From an uncultured Clostridia bacterium (lineage in GTDB: Bacteria; Bacillota; Clostridia; Lachnospirales; Anaerotignaceae): DNA of 64,000 bases. Below are positions 34,098 to 42,902 of the stretch, one piece after another. Numbering within the stretch: position 1 is the first letter of the stretch; each line of letters begins with the position of its first letter. Both the position numbers and the translations under genes were made by a program. The notes below the pieces were generated by a model. The model made no database searches, was not told the origin of the DNA, and saw only the letters and a list, made by a program, of their open reading frames with translations. The stretch spans positions 1 to 64,000 of the forward strand of contig CAMBLO010000010.1 in the NCBI GenBank assembly GCA_945868505.1, given 5' to 3'.

Positions 34098-35459
34098 ATG
34101 CGGGAAAAAGTACGAAAGACCATCGCAAAATTTCATATGTTCCCCCGAGGGACAAAGCTCGTTGTGGGGCTTTCCGGCGGGGCGGATTCCGTGGCATTGC
34201 TGCATCTGCTCCATGGCTGGCAGGAGGGAGAGGACTGGCACATCACCGCTGTCCATATCCATCATGGGCTGCGGGGAAGAGAAGCCGACGAGGACGCTCG
34301 TTTTGCGGAGGATTTCTGCGCTTCTCTGGGTATCCCCTGCGTGGTAAAGGAGTATGATGTGGCGAAGGAAGCCAAGAGCCGTGGCCTTGGTGAGGAGGAA
34401 ACGGGGCGCATCCTGCGCTATGCTGCCTTTCGGGAGGCAGTCGGCGGGGAGGGGTGCATCGCCGTTGCCCATCATCGGAAGGACCAAGCGGAAACGGTTC
34501 TCATGCGCCTTTGCCGTGGTACAGGTCTGACGGGCCTTGTGGGCATGTCCCCTGTACGGGGGGATATCTGCCGCCCACTGCTGTTCTGCGACAGGGAGGA
34601 GATTGAACAGTATTGTCGGGAAAATCACTTGCCTTGGCGGGAGGATGCCACCAACCAACAGGAAAAATATACCCGAAATAAGCTGCGCCTGCGGGTTTTG
34701 CCCCTTTTGGAGGAAATTAACCCCAAGGCTGTGGAGCATATTTCGGAAACCGCCGCCCTTTTGGCGGGAGAAGAGGATTTTCTGGAACAACAGGCGGAGG
34801 CTTTTTTTGCCCAAGTGAAGCTGCCCTCTGGGGTGGAGGAAGTCTGCCTTTCCAGAGAAAAGCTGAAAGCCCTGCACCCTGCCATGCAGCGGCGGGTGCT
34901 GCGGAAGGCTATGGGAACTTTCCTGCAAGCAGATATTTCGCAGGCACAGATTGCAGCCATGGAAGAATTGTTGGAAAAGGAAACGGGCAAAAGCCGTAAT
35001 TTTCCCGAAGGCATCCGTGCCGAAAACCGTTATGAAGCCCTGATTCTTTCCCGCAAAAGAGAAAGGCAGACGGCAGGCTTTTGCTATGCACTGCCCATGG
35101 ACAGGGAAATTCTGATTCCCGAGGCGGGCATTGCTGTTTCTCTTTCTTTCCATGAAAAAAAAGTCGAAATTTCCGGGGAGACCTGTACGAACGTATTCGA
35201 TTATGATAAAATAAAATATACGCTGTTCTGCCGCAGTAGAAGGGCGGGGGATTGGATTCCGCTGGCCCAGGGCAGAAAGAAAATCAAGGATTTGTTCATC
35301 GATGAAAAGATTCCCAGAGATTGGCGTGCAGCCTATCCCCTCATCACCATGGGGGAGGAAGTCCTTTGGGTGCCCGGTTTGCGTGCTTCCGCAGCCGCAG
35401 GGGTAGATGAACAGACGGTTCGGCGGATTTGGATTCGGATACGGAGGGTACAGGAATGA
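34098..35459 (+). CDS. tilS: tRNA(Ile)-lysidine synthetase
   Basis: 453-aa enzyme that converts C34 of tRNA-Ile(CAU) to lysidine so that it reads AUA. The N-terminal PP-loop ATPase has VVGLSGGADSVALLHLL at residues 22-38 and HIHHGLRGREADEDA near 54. The substrate-binding DQAETVLMRLCRGTG is near 132, and RNKLRLRVLPLL is near 194. The C-terminal TilS domain (about 375-450) includes GDWIPLAQGRKKIKDLFIDEKIP. The ATG follows GAGGAGACG. Its stop overlaps the hpt start (ATGA). Confidence 0.95.
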   Translation: MREKVRKTIAKFHMFPRGTKLVVGLSGGADSVALLHLLHGWQEGEDWHITAVHIHHGLRGREADEDARFAEDFCASLGIPCVVKEYDVAKEAKSRGLGEEETGRILRYAAFREAVGGEGCIAVAHHRKDQAETVLMRLCRGTGLTGLVGMSPVRGDICRPLLFCDREEIEQYCRENHLPWREDATNQQEKYTRNKLRLRVLPLLEEINPKAVEHISETAALLAGEEDFLEQQAEAFFAQVKLPSGVEEVCLSREKLKALHPAMQRRVLRKAMGTFLQADISQAQIAAMEELLEKETGKSRNFPEGIRAENRYEALILSRKRERQTAGFCYALPMDREILIPEAGIAVSLSFHEKKVEISGETCTNVFDYDKIKYTLFCRSRRAGDWIPLAQGRKKIKDLFIDEKIPRDWRAAYPLITMGEEVLWVPGLRASAAAGVDEQTVRRIWIRIRRVQE

Positions 35460-35986
35460 AAGAAAGAGTAGAAGTGATGCTTTCTGCAGAACAGATCGAC
35501 AAAAGACTGGCAGAACTGGCAGATGAATTATATCAGGAATTTGGTGATGAACAGGTAGAACTGGTCTGCGCCCTGAAGGGTGCCGTTGTGACCATTGTCG
35601 ATTTGGCAAAGAAGATGAAAATGCCCGTGACTATGAATTTCATGAGCGTTTCCAGCTATGGCGACAGCACAGAAAGCTCCGGCAAAATCAATATCAAGAT
35701 GGACTTGGATGAGGATATTGCCGGGAAAAATGTGCTGATCGTGGAGGATATCATCGATACAGGCAGAACCCTGAAAAAATTGAAAGAACTGCTGGAAAGC
35801 AGAAACCCCAAAAAGCTGAAGCTGGTGACTCTGCTGGATAAGCCTGACCGCCGTGTGGTGGATATCAAGGCAGACTACACAGGCTTTACCATTCCCGATG
35901 CCTTCGTGGTGGGTTATGGTCTGGACTATGCCCAGAAATACAGAAACCTGAACTATGTTGGTGTGCTGCACTTCGACGAGGACTAA
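35456..35986 (+). CDS. hpt: Hypoxanthine phosphoribosyltransferase
   Basis: 176-aa PRTase for hypoxanthine/guanine salvage. The PRPP-binding loop VLIVEDIIDTGRTLKKL is at about residues 97-113, with ALKGAVV near 43 and the substrate-binding LLDKPDRRV near 135. The YGLDYAQKYRNL block near the C-terminus is typical. It overlaps tilS by four bases and lies upstream of ftsH, as in B. subtilis. It probably works with the distant xpt gene (61283) in purine salvage. Confidence 0.96.
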   Translation: MKERVEVMLSAEQIDKRLAELADELYQEFGDEQVELVCALKGAVVTIVDLAKKMKMPVTMNFMSVSSYGDSTESSGKINIKMDLDEDIAGKNVLIVEDIIDTGRTLKKLKELLESRNPKKLKLVTLLDKPDRRVVDIKADYTGFTIPDAFVVGYGLDYAQKYRNLNYVGVLHFDED

Positions 35987-35993
35987 AAAATAT

Positions 35994-36026
35994 AAGCCGT
36001 GAACCTTTTGGTTTGCGGCTTTTTTT
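35994..36026 (+). terminator. Terminator of tilS-hpt
   Basis: Stem AAGCCGTGAACC (35994-36005) with GGTTTGCGGCTT, one wobble, then seven T residues. Confidence 0.85.
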
Positions 36027-36060
36027 GGTGATTTTTTCGTACTTTCCGAGAAAACCTTCG

Positions 36061-36136
36061 TTGCGTTTCTATATAAAGTATGCTACAATTATAAATTGAT
36101 ATGGTCTAGCCTCTGTGGGGTAAAGAAGGCTGGACA
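36061..36136 (+). promoter_or_regulatory. Promoter and leader hairpin of ftsH
   Basis: TTGCGT (36061-36066), 17 bases, TACAAT (36084-36089). The leader contains a 9-bp hairpin GTCTAGCCT with AGGCTGGAC (36104-36136), function unknown. Confidence 0.7.
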
Positions 36137-36170
36137 GTCAAAATAATTATGAGTATAAGGAGGAACGCTC

Positions 36171-38081
36171 TTGAACAAATATTTTAAATCTATAGGGCTC
36201 TATGCTCTGGTGTTTATCGTCATCCTGGCAGCCCTGGCCTATACCGGCCCCCAGGTGCTCCCCCAGCAAAAGGAAGCGGCGGAAGCCTATGTTTACAGTG
36301 ACCTGCTGCAGGAACTGGAAGCAGATAATGTGGCATCCATTGAAGTTTCCAGAAGCACCGAAGTCAGCGACTATGGGACAGCACAGGCAACATTGAAAGA
36401 CGGCAGTATCATCACTGTCGATGTACCCAGTACATCTACCCTGCAGGCGAAGCTGGATGAAAAAGCAGTAGAAAATGGGTTCAAAATGGAAGTTGGGAAA
36501 CTACAGAAACAGAGTATGTTTTCCCAGATCGTCCCTTCCCTCATCATGCTGATCGTTATGATTATCGTTTTCTCCCTTCTGTTCAACAGAATGCAGGGGG
36601 GCGGCGGCAAAATGGCCAACTTCGGTAAGAGCAAGGCAAAGATGGGCGTGGACGGGGAAAATAAAGTGACCTTTGACAACGTGGCAGGCTGTGATGAGGA
36701 AAAGGCAGAGCTGGAAGAGCTGGTGCAGTTTCTGAAAGCACCCCAGAAATTCACAGATTTGGGCGCACGTATCCCTAAAGGGGTCCTCTTGGTAGGCCCT
36801 CCCGGTACAGGTAAAACATTATTGGCAAAAGCCGTTGCCGGCGAGGCGGGCGTGCCTTTCTTCAGCATTTCCGGTTCCGATTTCGTAGAAATGTTCGTCG
36901 GCGTTGGCGCATCCCGTGTCCGTGACTTGTTCGAACAGGCAAAGAAAAATTCCCCCAGTATCGTTTTCATCGATGAAATCGACGCAGTGGGCCGCCGCAG
37001 AGGTGCCGGTCTGGGTGGCGGTCACGATGAAAGAGAACAGACCTTGAACCAGTTGTTGGTAGAAATGGACGGCTTCGGCATCAATGAAAGCGTTATTATC
37101 ATCGCTGCTACAAACCGTGCCGATATCCTGGACCCTGCCCTCCTCAGACCCGGTCGTTTCGACAGACAGGTCTATGTAGGCAGACCAGATGTAAAGGGCA
37201 GAGAAGCCATCCTGCGGGTTCATTCCAAGGGCAAACCCATGTCTCCTGAGGTTGATTTGAAGGTGGTGGCACAGACCACAGCAGGCTTCACCGGTGCAGA
37301 CCTGGCAAACCTGCTGAACGAAGCAGCCCTGCTGACAGCCAGAGACGGCAAAAAGCAGATCGACATGGCGGAAATTCAGAAGGCTCTGATCAAAATCGGC
37401 GTTGGTACCGAAAAGAAAACAAGAGTTATTTCTGAAAAGGAAAAATACATCACAGCATACCATGAAGGCGGTCACGCCATTCTGTTTGAAGTGCTGAGCG
37501 AATTAGACCCTGTCCATAGCATTTCCATCATCCCTACGGGGATGGCTGGCGGCTATACCATGCCCCTGCCCGGTGAGGATCGGATGTATATGACGAAAAT
37601 GATGATGGAACAGGAAATCGTCAGCCTGCTGGGCGGCCGTGCGGCGGAAGAACTGGTCATCAAGGATATCACCACAGGCGCTTCCAACGACATCGAACGT
37701 GCCACATCCATGGCAAGAGATATGGTAACAAAATATGGTATGAGTGAGCTGCTGGGGCCCATCCAGTTTGGCGGAGACAGCAATGAAGTCTTTATCGGCA
37801 GAGACTGGGGTCAGGCAAGAAACTACGGCGAAGGCGTGGCATCCACCATCGACCAGGAAGTCAACCGCATTGTTACAGAAGCTTATCGGGAAGCAAAACG
37901 CCTCCTGAAAGAAAATATGGAAATGCTCCATGCTACCGCAAAGCTGCTGGTAGAAAAAGAAAAGGTGACAGGGGACGAATTCCGTGCTCTGTTTGACCAG
38001 AAGGTGCGCAATGAAATTTTGGGCATCGCCAATGAAGAGGAAGCAGAGGCTTCCCCGGAAACAACAGATATGGAAAACTGA
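36171..38081 (+). CDS. ftsH: ATP-dependent zinc metalloprotease FtsH
   Basis: 636-aa membrane AAA+ protease for quality control of membrane proteins and some cytosolic regulators. Two N-terminal membrane helices (about 8-25 and 115-138) flank an extracellular domain. The AAA module has Walker A GPPGTGKT near 203, Walker [12 protein letters not shown] near 258 and the second region of homology near 305. The protease site reads HEGGH, with Gly where most homologs have Ala, near 424. TTG start after AAGGAGG. The thioesterase gene follows 14 bases later. Confidence 0.96.
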   Translation: MNKYFKSIGLYALVFIVILAALAYTGPQVLPQQKEAAEAYVYSDLLQELEADNVASIEVSRSTEVSDYGTAQATLKDGSIITVDVPSTSTLQAKLDEKAVENGFKMEVGKLQKQSMFSQIVPSLIMLIVMIIVFSLLFNRMQGGGGKMANFGKSKAKMGVDGENKVTFDNVAGCDEEKAELEELVQFLKAPQKFTDLGARIPKGVLLVGPPGTGKTLLAKAVAGEAGVPFFSISGSDFVEMFVGVGASRVRDLFEQAKKNSPSIVFIDEIDAVGRRRGAGLGGGHDEREQTLNQLLVEMDGFGINESVIIIAATNRADILDPALLRPGRFDRQVYVGRPDVKGREAILRVHSKGKPMSPEVDLKVVAQTTAGFTGADLANLLNEAALLTARDGKKQIDMAEIQKALIKIGVGTEKKTRVISEKEKYITAYHEGGHAILFEVLSELDPVHSISIIPTGMAGGYTMPLPGEDRMYMTKMMMEQEIVSLLGGRAAEELVIKDITTGASNDIERATSMARDMVTKYGMSELLGPIQFGGDSNEVFIGRDWGQARNYGEGVASTIDQEVNRIVTEAYREAKRLLKENMEMLHATAKLLVEKEKVTGDEFRALFDQKVRNEILGIANEEEAEASPETTDMEN

Positions 38082-38095
38082 GAGGAGAACGCATC

Positions 38096-38497
38096 ATGGA
38101 TTTCAAAAACATTGTACCCGGCATGACATTTGAAAAAGAATTTATTGTAGAAGAAGGCGATACAGCAGCACATTTCGGCAATGACCGCGTGCCCGTATTC
38201 GCTTCCCCCAGACTGATTTCTTGGATCGAAGGCACAGCCATCGGCACAGTGGCACCTTTCCTGCCCGAAGGATGGGAAACAGTAGGCACAACCTTCAACC
38301 TGTCCCATCTGGCTGCTACACCCGTTGGCATGAAGGTACGCATTGTGACAGAAGTTACAGAAGTAAAGGGCAAACTGCTGACATACAGCGTAAAGGCTTA
38401 CGATGAAGTAGATAAAATCTGCGAAGGCACTCATGGTCGTGCTATCATCGAACTGGATAAATTCTTGGGCCGTGTAAACAAAAAAGGCGATAAATAA
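38096..38497 (+). CDS. Hotdog-fold thioesterase (FlK-like)
   Basis: 133-aa hotdog protein resembling fluoroacetyl-CoA thioesterase FlK and related acyl-CoA thioesterases. Recognisable parts: VPGMTFEKEFIVEEGDTAAHF at the N-terminus, VFASPRLISWIEGTA near 36, and GTTFNLSHLAATPVGMKV near 64, where His and Thr/Glu residues could form the catalytic set. The natural substrate is unknown; many anaerobes have this gene without fluoroacetate. It is likely cotranscribed with ftsH. Confidence 0.85.
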   Translation: MDFKNIVPGMTFEKEFIVEEGDTAAHFGNDRVPVFASPRLISWIEGTAIGTVAPFLPEGWETVGTTFNLSHLAATPVGMKVRIVTEVTEVKGKLLTYSVKAYDEVDKICEGTHGRAIIELDKFLGRVNKKGDK

Positions 38498-38510
38498 GAA
38501 ATTGGTAATC

Positions 38511-38553
38511 AAAAAGTCTGAAGTCTGGCAAAGTCGGGCTTCAGACTTTTTTC
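38511..38553 (+). terminator. Terminator after the thioesterase gene
   Basis: Stem AAAAGTCTGAAG with CTTCAGACTTTT, then a T run. Confidence 0.85.
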
Positions 38554-38578
38554 TTAAAAAAGAAAGGAAGAAAGAACT

Positions 38579-38953
38579 ATGGCAAGAAACATATTGGCGG
38601 CTGCCAATAATCAGCAGCAGAAATATTATATTGAGGAAAAATTCGGCTTTCTGCCCGATGCCATCAAAGAGGACTTGAAAAAGGTCTGCGTGTATATGGC
38701 GGAAAAGCTGAACTGTACCTTTGTGGTGGGTTTCGAGGAAAATGGCGACCTGTATTTTGAAACCGTAAAGCATGAAGGCGACTGCGATTTCGATGATATC
38801 GGCGCAGAACTGGAAATCAAAAAGATTCAGAAGGAAGAACTGGAGCTATTCCGTTCCATCGAGCTTTGGTATGTGATCTTCTGCACAAAGGAAGGGGAAC
38901 TGGCGAAGCAGGAATTGATGCTCAGAGCCGCAGAAGAGGGGAAAACCCTGTAA
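38579..38953 (+). CDS. DUF6145-like hypothetical protein (124 aa)
   Basis: Cytosolic 124-aa protein with alternating charged segments. NNQQQKYYIEEKFGFLPDAI and VCVYMAEKLNCTFVVGFEENG lead into an acidic region and a C-terminal helix. I recall this pattern as DUF6145, common in Lachnospiraceae, with no known function. There is no membrane segment or catalytic motif. AAAGGAAG precedes the ATG. It lies between two independently promoted units. Confidence 0.65.
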   Translation: MARNILAAANNQQQKYYIEEKFGFLPDAIKEDLKKVCVYMAEKLNCTFVVGFEENGDLYFETVKHEGDCDFDDIGAELEIKKIQKEELELFRSIELWYVIFCTKEGELAKQELMLRAAEEGKTL

Positions 38954-38990
38954 AAACGGGCAAAAAACCCTGAAAAAATAGAAAAAAATG

Positions 38991-39175
38991 TTGTAATCTC
39001 CCCATTTGCTGTTATAATGGATTTGGTTGCGTAAAAAAGCGGAAAAGATGGGAAAAGAAGAGCATGACCCCGCAAAAGGGCAGGTATTTTTATTTCCTTT
39101 TCGCAGAAAAACGCAGCAGTCACTGATTTCCAAATCATCTTATATCTGAAAGCCCGCAGAAGGGCTGAGATAAGA
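38991..39175 (+). promoter_or_regulatory. Promoter and structured 150-base leader of the pantothenate cluster
   Basis: TTGTAA (38991-38996), 16 bases, TATAAT (39013-39018). The transcribed leader from about 39025 can fold into a long rod (TGCGT with ACGCA, AGCGGAAAAG with CTTTTCGC, GGGAAA with TTTCC), followed by AGCCC-GCAGAA-GGGCT just before the ribosome binding site. The length and the position upstream of a vitamin transporter suggest a riboswitch or attenuator. It does not match the TPP, FMN or cobalamin consensus as I know them. Confidence 0.5.
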
Positions 39176-39202
39176 ATGAGAATGAAAGGAGCTATTTTAC
39201 AA

Positions 39203-39844
39203 ATGAGCGAAACAACAACGACAGAAACAAAGAAAAAAGGGATGACAGCCCGTGAGCTGACCACACTGGGTCTGCTGACAGGCATCCTGCTACTGATGAG
39301 TTTTACACCCTTGGGATATTTCCATACATTTGGTCTGGATATTTCCCTGATGATGATTCCCGTGGGCATCGGTGCAATGCTGATGGGCCCCAAGGCGGGC
39401 ACATGGCTGGGCTTTATTTTCGGGGCCACCAGCTTTTATCAGTCCATGTCAGGCTCTTCCCCTTTCAGCACCATGTTGTTTAATATCAATCCTTTTTATA
39501 CATTCCTGCTTTGTATTCCCACCAGAATGTTGATGGGCTTCTTGACAGGGGTAATCTTCAAGGCAGTGCAGAAGCTGGACAAAAAGAAAACAGCCTGCTT
39601 TTTCGTAGGCGGCTTCTTTGCGGCATTCCTGAACACCCTGTTCTTCATGTCCGTCCTGATTCTCTGCTACTGGAATACAGAGTTCATTCAGGGCATCAAT
39701 GAAACACTGGGTAATTTGAATCCTCTGCCTTTTGTGGTTGCCTTTGTAGGCGTAAATGGTGCGCTGGAAATGCCTGCAAGCTGTATCGTGGGCGGCGTGG
39801 TTTCCAAGGCAGTCAGCAGAACATTATATAAAAAGGTAGTTTAA
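39203..39844 (+). CDS. ECF transporter S component, probable pantothenate uptake (PanT-like)
   Basis: 213-aa membrane protein with six predicted helices. It has the pattern of ECF-type vitamin transporter substrate-binding subunits: ARELTTLGLLTGILLLMSF at the start, MMIPVGIGAMLMGPKAGTWL near 60, and FVGGFFAAFLNTLFFMSVLI near 135. The energising ATPases and T subunit must be encoded elsewhere. Pantothenate is inferred from the two pantothenate kinase genes that follow. The ATG at 39203 is chosen because AAAGGAG lies 11 bases upstream; an earlier ATG overlaps that site. Confidence 0.82.
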   Translation: MSETTTTETKKKGMTARELTTLGLLTGILLLMSFTPLGYFHTFGLDISLMMIPVGIGAMLMGPKAGTWLGFIFGATSFYQSMSGSSPFSTMLFNINPFYTFLLCIPTRMLMGFLTGVIFKAVQKLDKKKTACFFVGGFFAAFLNTLFFMSVLILCYWNTEFIQGINETLGNLNPLPFVVAFVGVNGALEMPASCIVGGVVSKAVSRTLYKKVV

Positions 39845-39868
39845 AATACATAATATAGAAATGCATAC

Positions 39869-39900
39869 GGCACGGGATGGATTTTCCCGTGCCTTTCTTT
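39869..39900 (+). terminator. Terminator between the ECF and coaX genes
   Basis: Stem GGCACGGG (39869-39876) with CCCGTGCC (39886-39893), then TTTCTTT. Confidence 0.75.
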
Positions 39901-39929
39901 AGAAATCAATTCCGAATAGGAGAAGGCAA

Positions 39930-40709
39930 ATGTTATTGGTAATCGATGTAGGCAATACGAATATGGTTTTTGGCGTATTTGATGGAGAGGAATTGGTGGC
40001 AAACTGGCGCCTGTCCACCAAAAGCGGGCGTACCTCCGATGAAACGGGGCTGATGATCCGCAATTTGTTCGAATATTCCGAAGTTTCCGTAAATGAGATC
40101 GAAGCGATCATTGTTTCCTCCGTTGTGCCCAATGTGATGTATTCCACGCTCAACGGCATCAAAAAATTTTTGAAAAAAGACCCTATTGTGGTACGGGCCG
40201 GGCTGAAAACAGGCATTAACCTGCGGATGGAAAACCCTAAGGAAATGGGGACAGACCGTATCGTCAACCTGGTGGCGGCCCATGAGATTTACGGCGGTCC
40301 TGCCATTGTGGTGGATTACAGCACAGCAACCACCTTCGACGTTGTCAGCGAAAATGGCGAATTTCTCACAGGTATCACGGCCCCCGGGCTGCAGACCTGT
40401 GCCGATGCTTTGTATCAGAAGGCTGCAAACCTGCCCAAATTCGAGATTGTCAGCCCCAGTAGCATCATCACGAAGAATACCGTGGAAAGTATGCAGGCAG
40501 GGCTGGTAGTGGGTCATATCGGCGAAGCGAAGTATATCATCGAAAAGATCAGAGAATATTTCAAATGCCCCAATATGAAGGTGATCGCCACAGGTGGTCT
40601 GGGCAAGGTAATCCATGAGGAGAAAAAAGGTATTTTTGATGTATATGACCCTGTTTTGGCGCTCCATGGCCTGCGCCTGATTTATGAGAAGAATAAAAAC
40701 AGACGGTAA
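39930..40709 (+). CDS. coaX: Type III pantothenate kinase, copy 1 (diverged)
   Basis: 259-aa CoaX-family kinase, first step of CoA synthesis. The ATP-binding start MLLVIDVGNTNMVFGV is intact. Two otherwise strict motifs differ from copy 2 and from the family: GADR reads GTDRIVN near 111, and the DYGTA/DFGTA phosphate motif reads VDYSTATTFD near 131, with Ser for Gly. The catalytic Asp of the GxDR motif is kept. It may be a regulatory or specialised copy. AGGAGAAGG precedes the ATG; copy 2 follows 15 bases later. Confidence 0.88.
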   Translation: MLLVIDVGNTNMVFGVFDGEELVANWRLSTKSGRTSDETGLMIRNLFEYSEVSVNEIEAIIVSSVVPNVMYSTLNGIKKFLKKDPIVVRAGLKTGINLRMENPKEMGTDRIVNLVAAHEIYGGPAIVVDYSTATTFDVVSENGEFLTGITAPGLQTCADALYQKAANLPKFEIVSPSSIITKNTVESMQAGLVVGHIGEAKYIIEKIREYFKCPNMKVIATGGLGKVIHEEKKGIFDVYDPVLALHGLRLIYEKNKNRR

Positions 40710-40724
40710 GTAGGAGGAAAGCAG

Positions 40725-41492
40725 ATGCTTTTGGTAATCGACGTTGGGAACACCAATTTTGTTTTAGGCGTATATGAGGGGGAGAACCTCGTCAACTGCT
40801 GGCGCATGACCACCGGCGGCAACCGCACAGCGGATGAAACGGGCATTTTTATTCATGGCTTGTTCGATGCTTCCGGTTTGGATGTCAATAAGGTGGAAGC
40901 GGTCATCATTTCCTCCGTTGTGCCGGATATCATGTATTCTTTGACCCAGGGGATCCGCAGATATTTAGGGATCGAGCCCATGATCGTTGGGGTAGGGATG
41001 AAAACAGGCATCATCATCAAACGGGATGACCCGAAAACCGTTGGTGCCGATCGTATCGTGGATTTGGTGGCGGCAAATGAAATCTATGGCGGCCCTGCCA
41101 TTGTCATTGACTATGGTACAGCCAATACTTTCGATGTTATCAATGATAAGAATGAGTTTATCACGGGCTTTATCACGCCGGGGATTTCTTCCTGCGCCGA
41201 TGCCCTGTATCAGAAGGCGGCACAGCTGCCGAAAATAGAGATTAAGGCGCCGAAGTCCATCATTGCGAAAAATACGGTGGATAGCTTTCAGGCGGGCTTG
41301 GTGCTGGGGCATATCGGTCAGACCAAGTATATCATTGAGCAGTTGAAGGAGCAGTTGAACCTGCCCAATATGAAGGTCATTGCTACAGGCGGTCTGGCGA
41401 AGGTCATCGACCCCAATAATGAGATTTTCGATGTGCTGGACCCTGTATTAACCTTGAAGGGTTTACGCATACTTTATGAGAAAAACAAATAA
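40725..41492 (+). CDS. coaX: Type III pantothenate kinase, copy 2
   Basis: 255-aa CoaX-family kinase with canonical motifs: MLLVIDVGNTNFVLGV at the start, VGADRIVDLVAA near 110 and IDYGTANTFDVI near 128. It is tandem to copy 1 and clearly paralogous over its full length, with shared blocks such as ALYQKAAQLPKIEI near 170 and PNMKVIATGGL near 215. Type III enzymes need a monovalent cation and are not inhibited by CoA. This copy is the better candidate for the active enzyme. AGGAGG precedes the ATG. Confidence 0.92.
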   Translation: MLLVIDVGNTNFVLGVYEGENLVNCWRMTTGGNRTADETGIFIHGLFDASGLDVNKVEAVIISSVVPDIMYSLTQGIRRYLGIEPMIVGVGMKTGIIIKRDDPKTVGADRIVDLVAANEIYGGPAIVIDYGTANTFDVINDKNEFITGFITPGISSCADALYQKAAQLPKIEIKAPKSIIAKNTVDSFQAGLVLGHIGQTKYIIEQLKEQLNLPNMKVIATGGLAKVIDPNNEIFDVLDPVLTLKGLRILYEKNK

Positions 41493-41515
41493 AGACGGGT
41501 GCCTTCGGCCCCCTT

Positions 41516-41558
41516 ACGAAAAAATCTCAGATGCTACGCATCTTCAAGCTTTTTTCGT
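41516..41558 (+). terminator. Hairpin terminator after coaX
   Basis: Long interrupted stem: ACGAAAAAA with TTTTTTCGT outside and AGATGC-TAC-GCATCT inside; the T tract is part of the descending arm. Confidence 0.6.
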
Positions 41559-41573
41559 GTTTACTGGAGGTAT

Positions 41574-41693
41574 AAACAGATTCGTTCCATCGGTGCAAGC
41601 ACCTTGAAACTCTCTGTTTTCCTCGGCGGAAATGAATTCCGCCTGCGGATTTGACTTGAGAAACCCTTTGTTTCTCAAACTCTTCCGCCATGC
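41574..41693 (+). repeat. R3 element, copy 1
   Basis: A 120-base element matched in inverted orientation at 56163-56272. Shared blocks include AAACAGAT, GTTCCATCG, TTGAAACT, CTGTTTTCCTCG, CGGAAAT and AATTCCGCCTGCGGATT. A hairpin TTGAGAAAC with GTTTCTCAA (41656-41679) corresponds to AGGAAAC/GTTTCCT in the other copy, a compensatory change. It lies 58 bases before R2 copy 2, in the same order relative to the downstream gene as at 55968-56272. No ORF is present in this 350-base gap. Confidence 0.6.
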
Positions 41694-41721
41694 GAGGTTT
41701 ATGGCTTTTGTAAATTTAAAG

Positions 41722-41744
41722 TGCCGAATTATCGGCATTTTTTT
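41722..41744 (+). terminator. Terminator between R3 and R2
   Basis: Stem TGCCGA-ATTA-TCGGCA followed by seven T residues. It ends any transcript reading through R3 shortly before the dusB leader. Confidence 0.75.
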
Positions 41745-41750
41745 ATTCCT

Positions 41751-41837
41751 CCACAAAACGAAGTTTTGTGGCAATCGGGGTTGAGGGGAGTGACTCCCCT
41801 CATGGGGTTTGGGGCAACGCCCCAAAGAAAGAAGGTG
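41751..41837 (+). ncRNA. R2 leader element, copy 2 (upstream of dusB)
   Basis: Three hairpins: CCACAAAAC-GAA-GTTTTGTGG (41751-41771), TGAGGGGAG-TGA-CTCCCCTCA (41782-41802) and TTGGGGC-AAC-GCCCCAA (41809-41825), then AAGAAAGAAGGTG as the ribosome binding site. The joining segment CAATCGGGGT is shared with copy 3. Stem sequences differ from copies 1 and 3 with pairing kept. No promoter fits between the terminator at 41744 and this element. Confidence 0.6.
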
Positions 41838-41842
41838 TAAAT

Positions 41843-42808
41843 ATGAAAATTGGAAATTTGGAATTGGAAAATAACGTGTTTCTGGCACCCATGGCGGGGG
41901 TGACCGACCTGCCTTTCCGCCTGCTCTGCAAAGAAATGGGCTGCGGTCTGGTCTACTCCGAAATGGTCAGCGCCAAGGGCATTTTATACGATAATAAAAA
42001 TACAACAGAACTGCTGGAAGTCTCCCCGAAGGAACGTCCCGTTGCCGTGCAGCTTTTCGGCTCCGACCCGGAAATCCTTGGGAATATGGCGAAAAAAATC
42101 GAGGACTATCCCATTGATATCATCGATGTGAATATGGGCTGCCCCGCGCCGAAAATCGTGAAAAACGGCGAAGGCTCCTGCCTGATGAAAACCCCCGAAT
42201 TGGTAGGAAAAATCGTCAAATCTCTGGTGGAAAGCCAGAGCAAGCCTGTTACCATCAAATTCCGTAAGGGCTTCGATGATGACCATGTGAATGCCGTGGA
42301 AATTGCCAAGGTGGCAGAGGCCAACGGCGCATCCGCTGTGGCAGTCCACGGACGTACCCGGGAGCAGTATTATAGCGGGAAAGCCGATTGGGATATCATC
42401 CGTCAGGTGAAGGAGGCAGTCAGTATTCCTGTTATCGGCAATGGGGATATCTTTACCCCGCAGGATGCGAAAGCATTGCTGGAGCATACAGGCTGTGATG
42501 CCATTATGGTGGGCCGTGGGGCCCAAGGGAATCCTTGGATTTTCAAGCGCATCCTCCATTACCTGAAAACAGGAGAATTGCTGCCGGAGCCTACCTCCGA
42601 GGAACGGGTGGAAAAGGCCCTGCGCCATTCCCAAATGCTCATCGACTATAAGGGCGAGTATATCGGCATCCGGGAAATGCGAAAGCACATGGCGTGGTAT
42701 ATGAAGGGGCTGCCCGGTGCGGCGGAGCTGAGGGGCAAGTTGAACTATGCGGAGACTATGGCAGAGATGGAAGCACTGTTAAGAGGCTATTTACAGAAAA
42801 AAGTGTAA
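41843..42808 (+). CDS. dusB: tRNA-dihydrouridine synthase
   Basis: 321-aa FMN enzyme reducing uridines in the tRNA D loop. Motifs: [19 protein letters not shown] near residues 11-29, VQLFGSDPE near 74, [20 protein letters not shown] near 98 with the catalytic Cys102, [15 protein letters not shown] near 137, and [18 protein letters not shown] near 165. [11 protein letters not shown] near 232 contacts FMN. The ATG at 41843 follows GAAGGTG; an earlier in-frame ATG lies inside the R2 hairpins and would add 25 unlikely residues. Confidence 0.95.
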   Translation: MKIGNLELENNVFLAPMAGVTDLPFRLLCKEMGCGLVYSEMVSAKGILYDNKNTTELLEVSPKERPVAVQLFGSDPEILGNMAKKIEDYPIDIIDVNMGCPAPKIVKNGEGSCLMKTPELVGKIVKSLVESQSKPVTIKFRKGFDDDHVNAVEIAKVAEANGASAVAVHGRTREQYYSGKADWDIIRQVKEAVSIPVIGNGDIFTPQDAKALLEHTGCDAIMVGRGAQGNPWIFKRILHYLKTGELLPEPTSEERVEKALRHSQMLIDYKGEYIGIREMRKHMAWYMKGLPGAAELRGKLNYAETMAEMEALLRGYLQKKV

Positions 42809-42902
42809 ATGCTTTTTTACGATATATTTGTTACAAAAAATGAAAAATTCTGCTATGATATAAAAAAGAGGATGACTTGTTGCGGATAGGAGATTTTGCA
42901 GT

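Noticed and set aside
39025-39175. TPP riboswitch suggested by a CTGAGAT-like string near 39165
   Set aside because: The rest of the thi-box pattern is missing and the downstream genes are pantothenate-related.
41768-41842. N-terminal extension of dusB into R2
   Set aside because: The added 25 residues come from hairpin sequence; the start at 41843 matches the conserved N-terminus.
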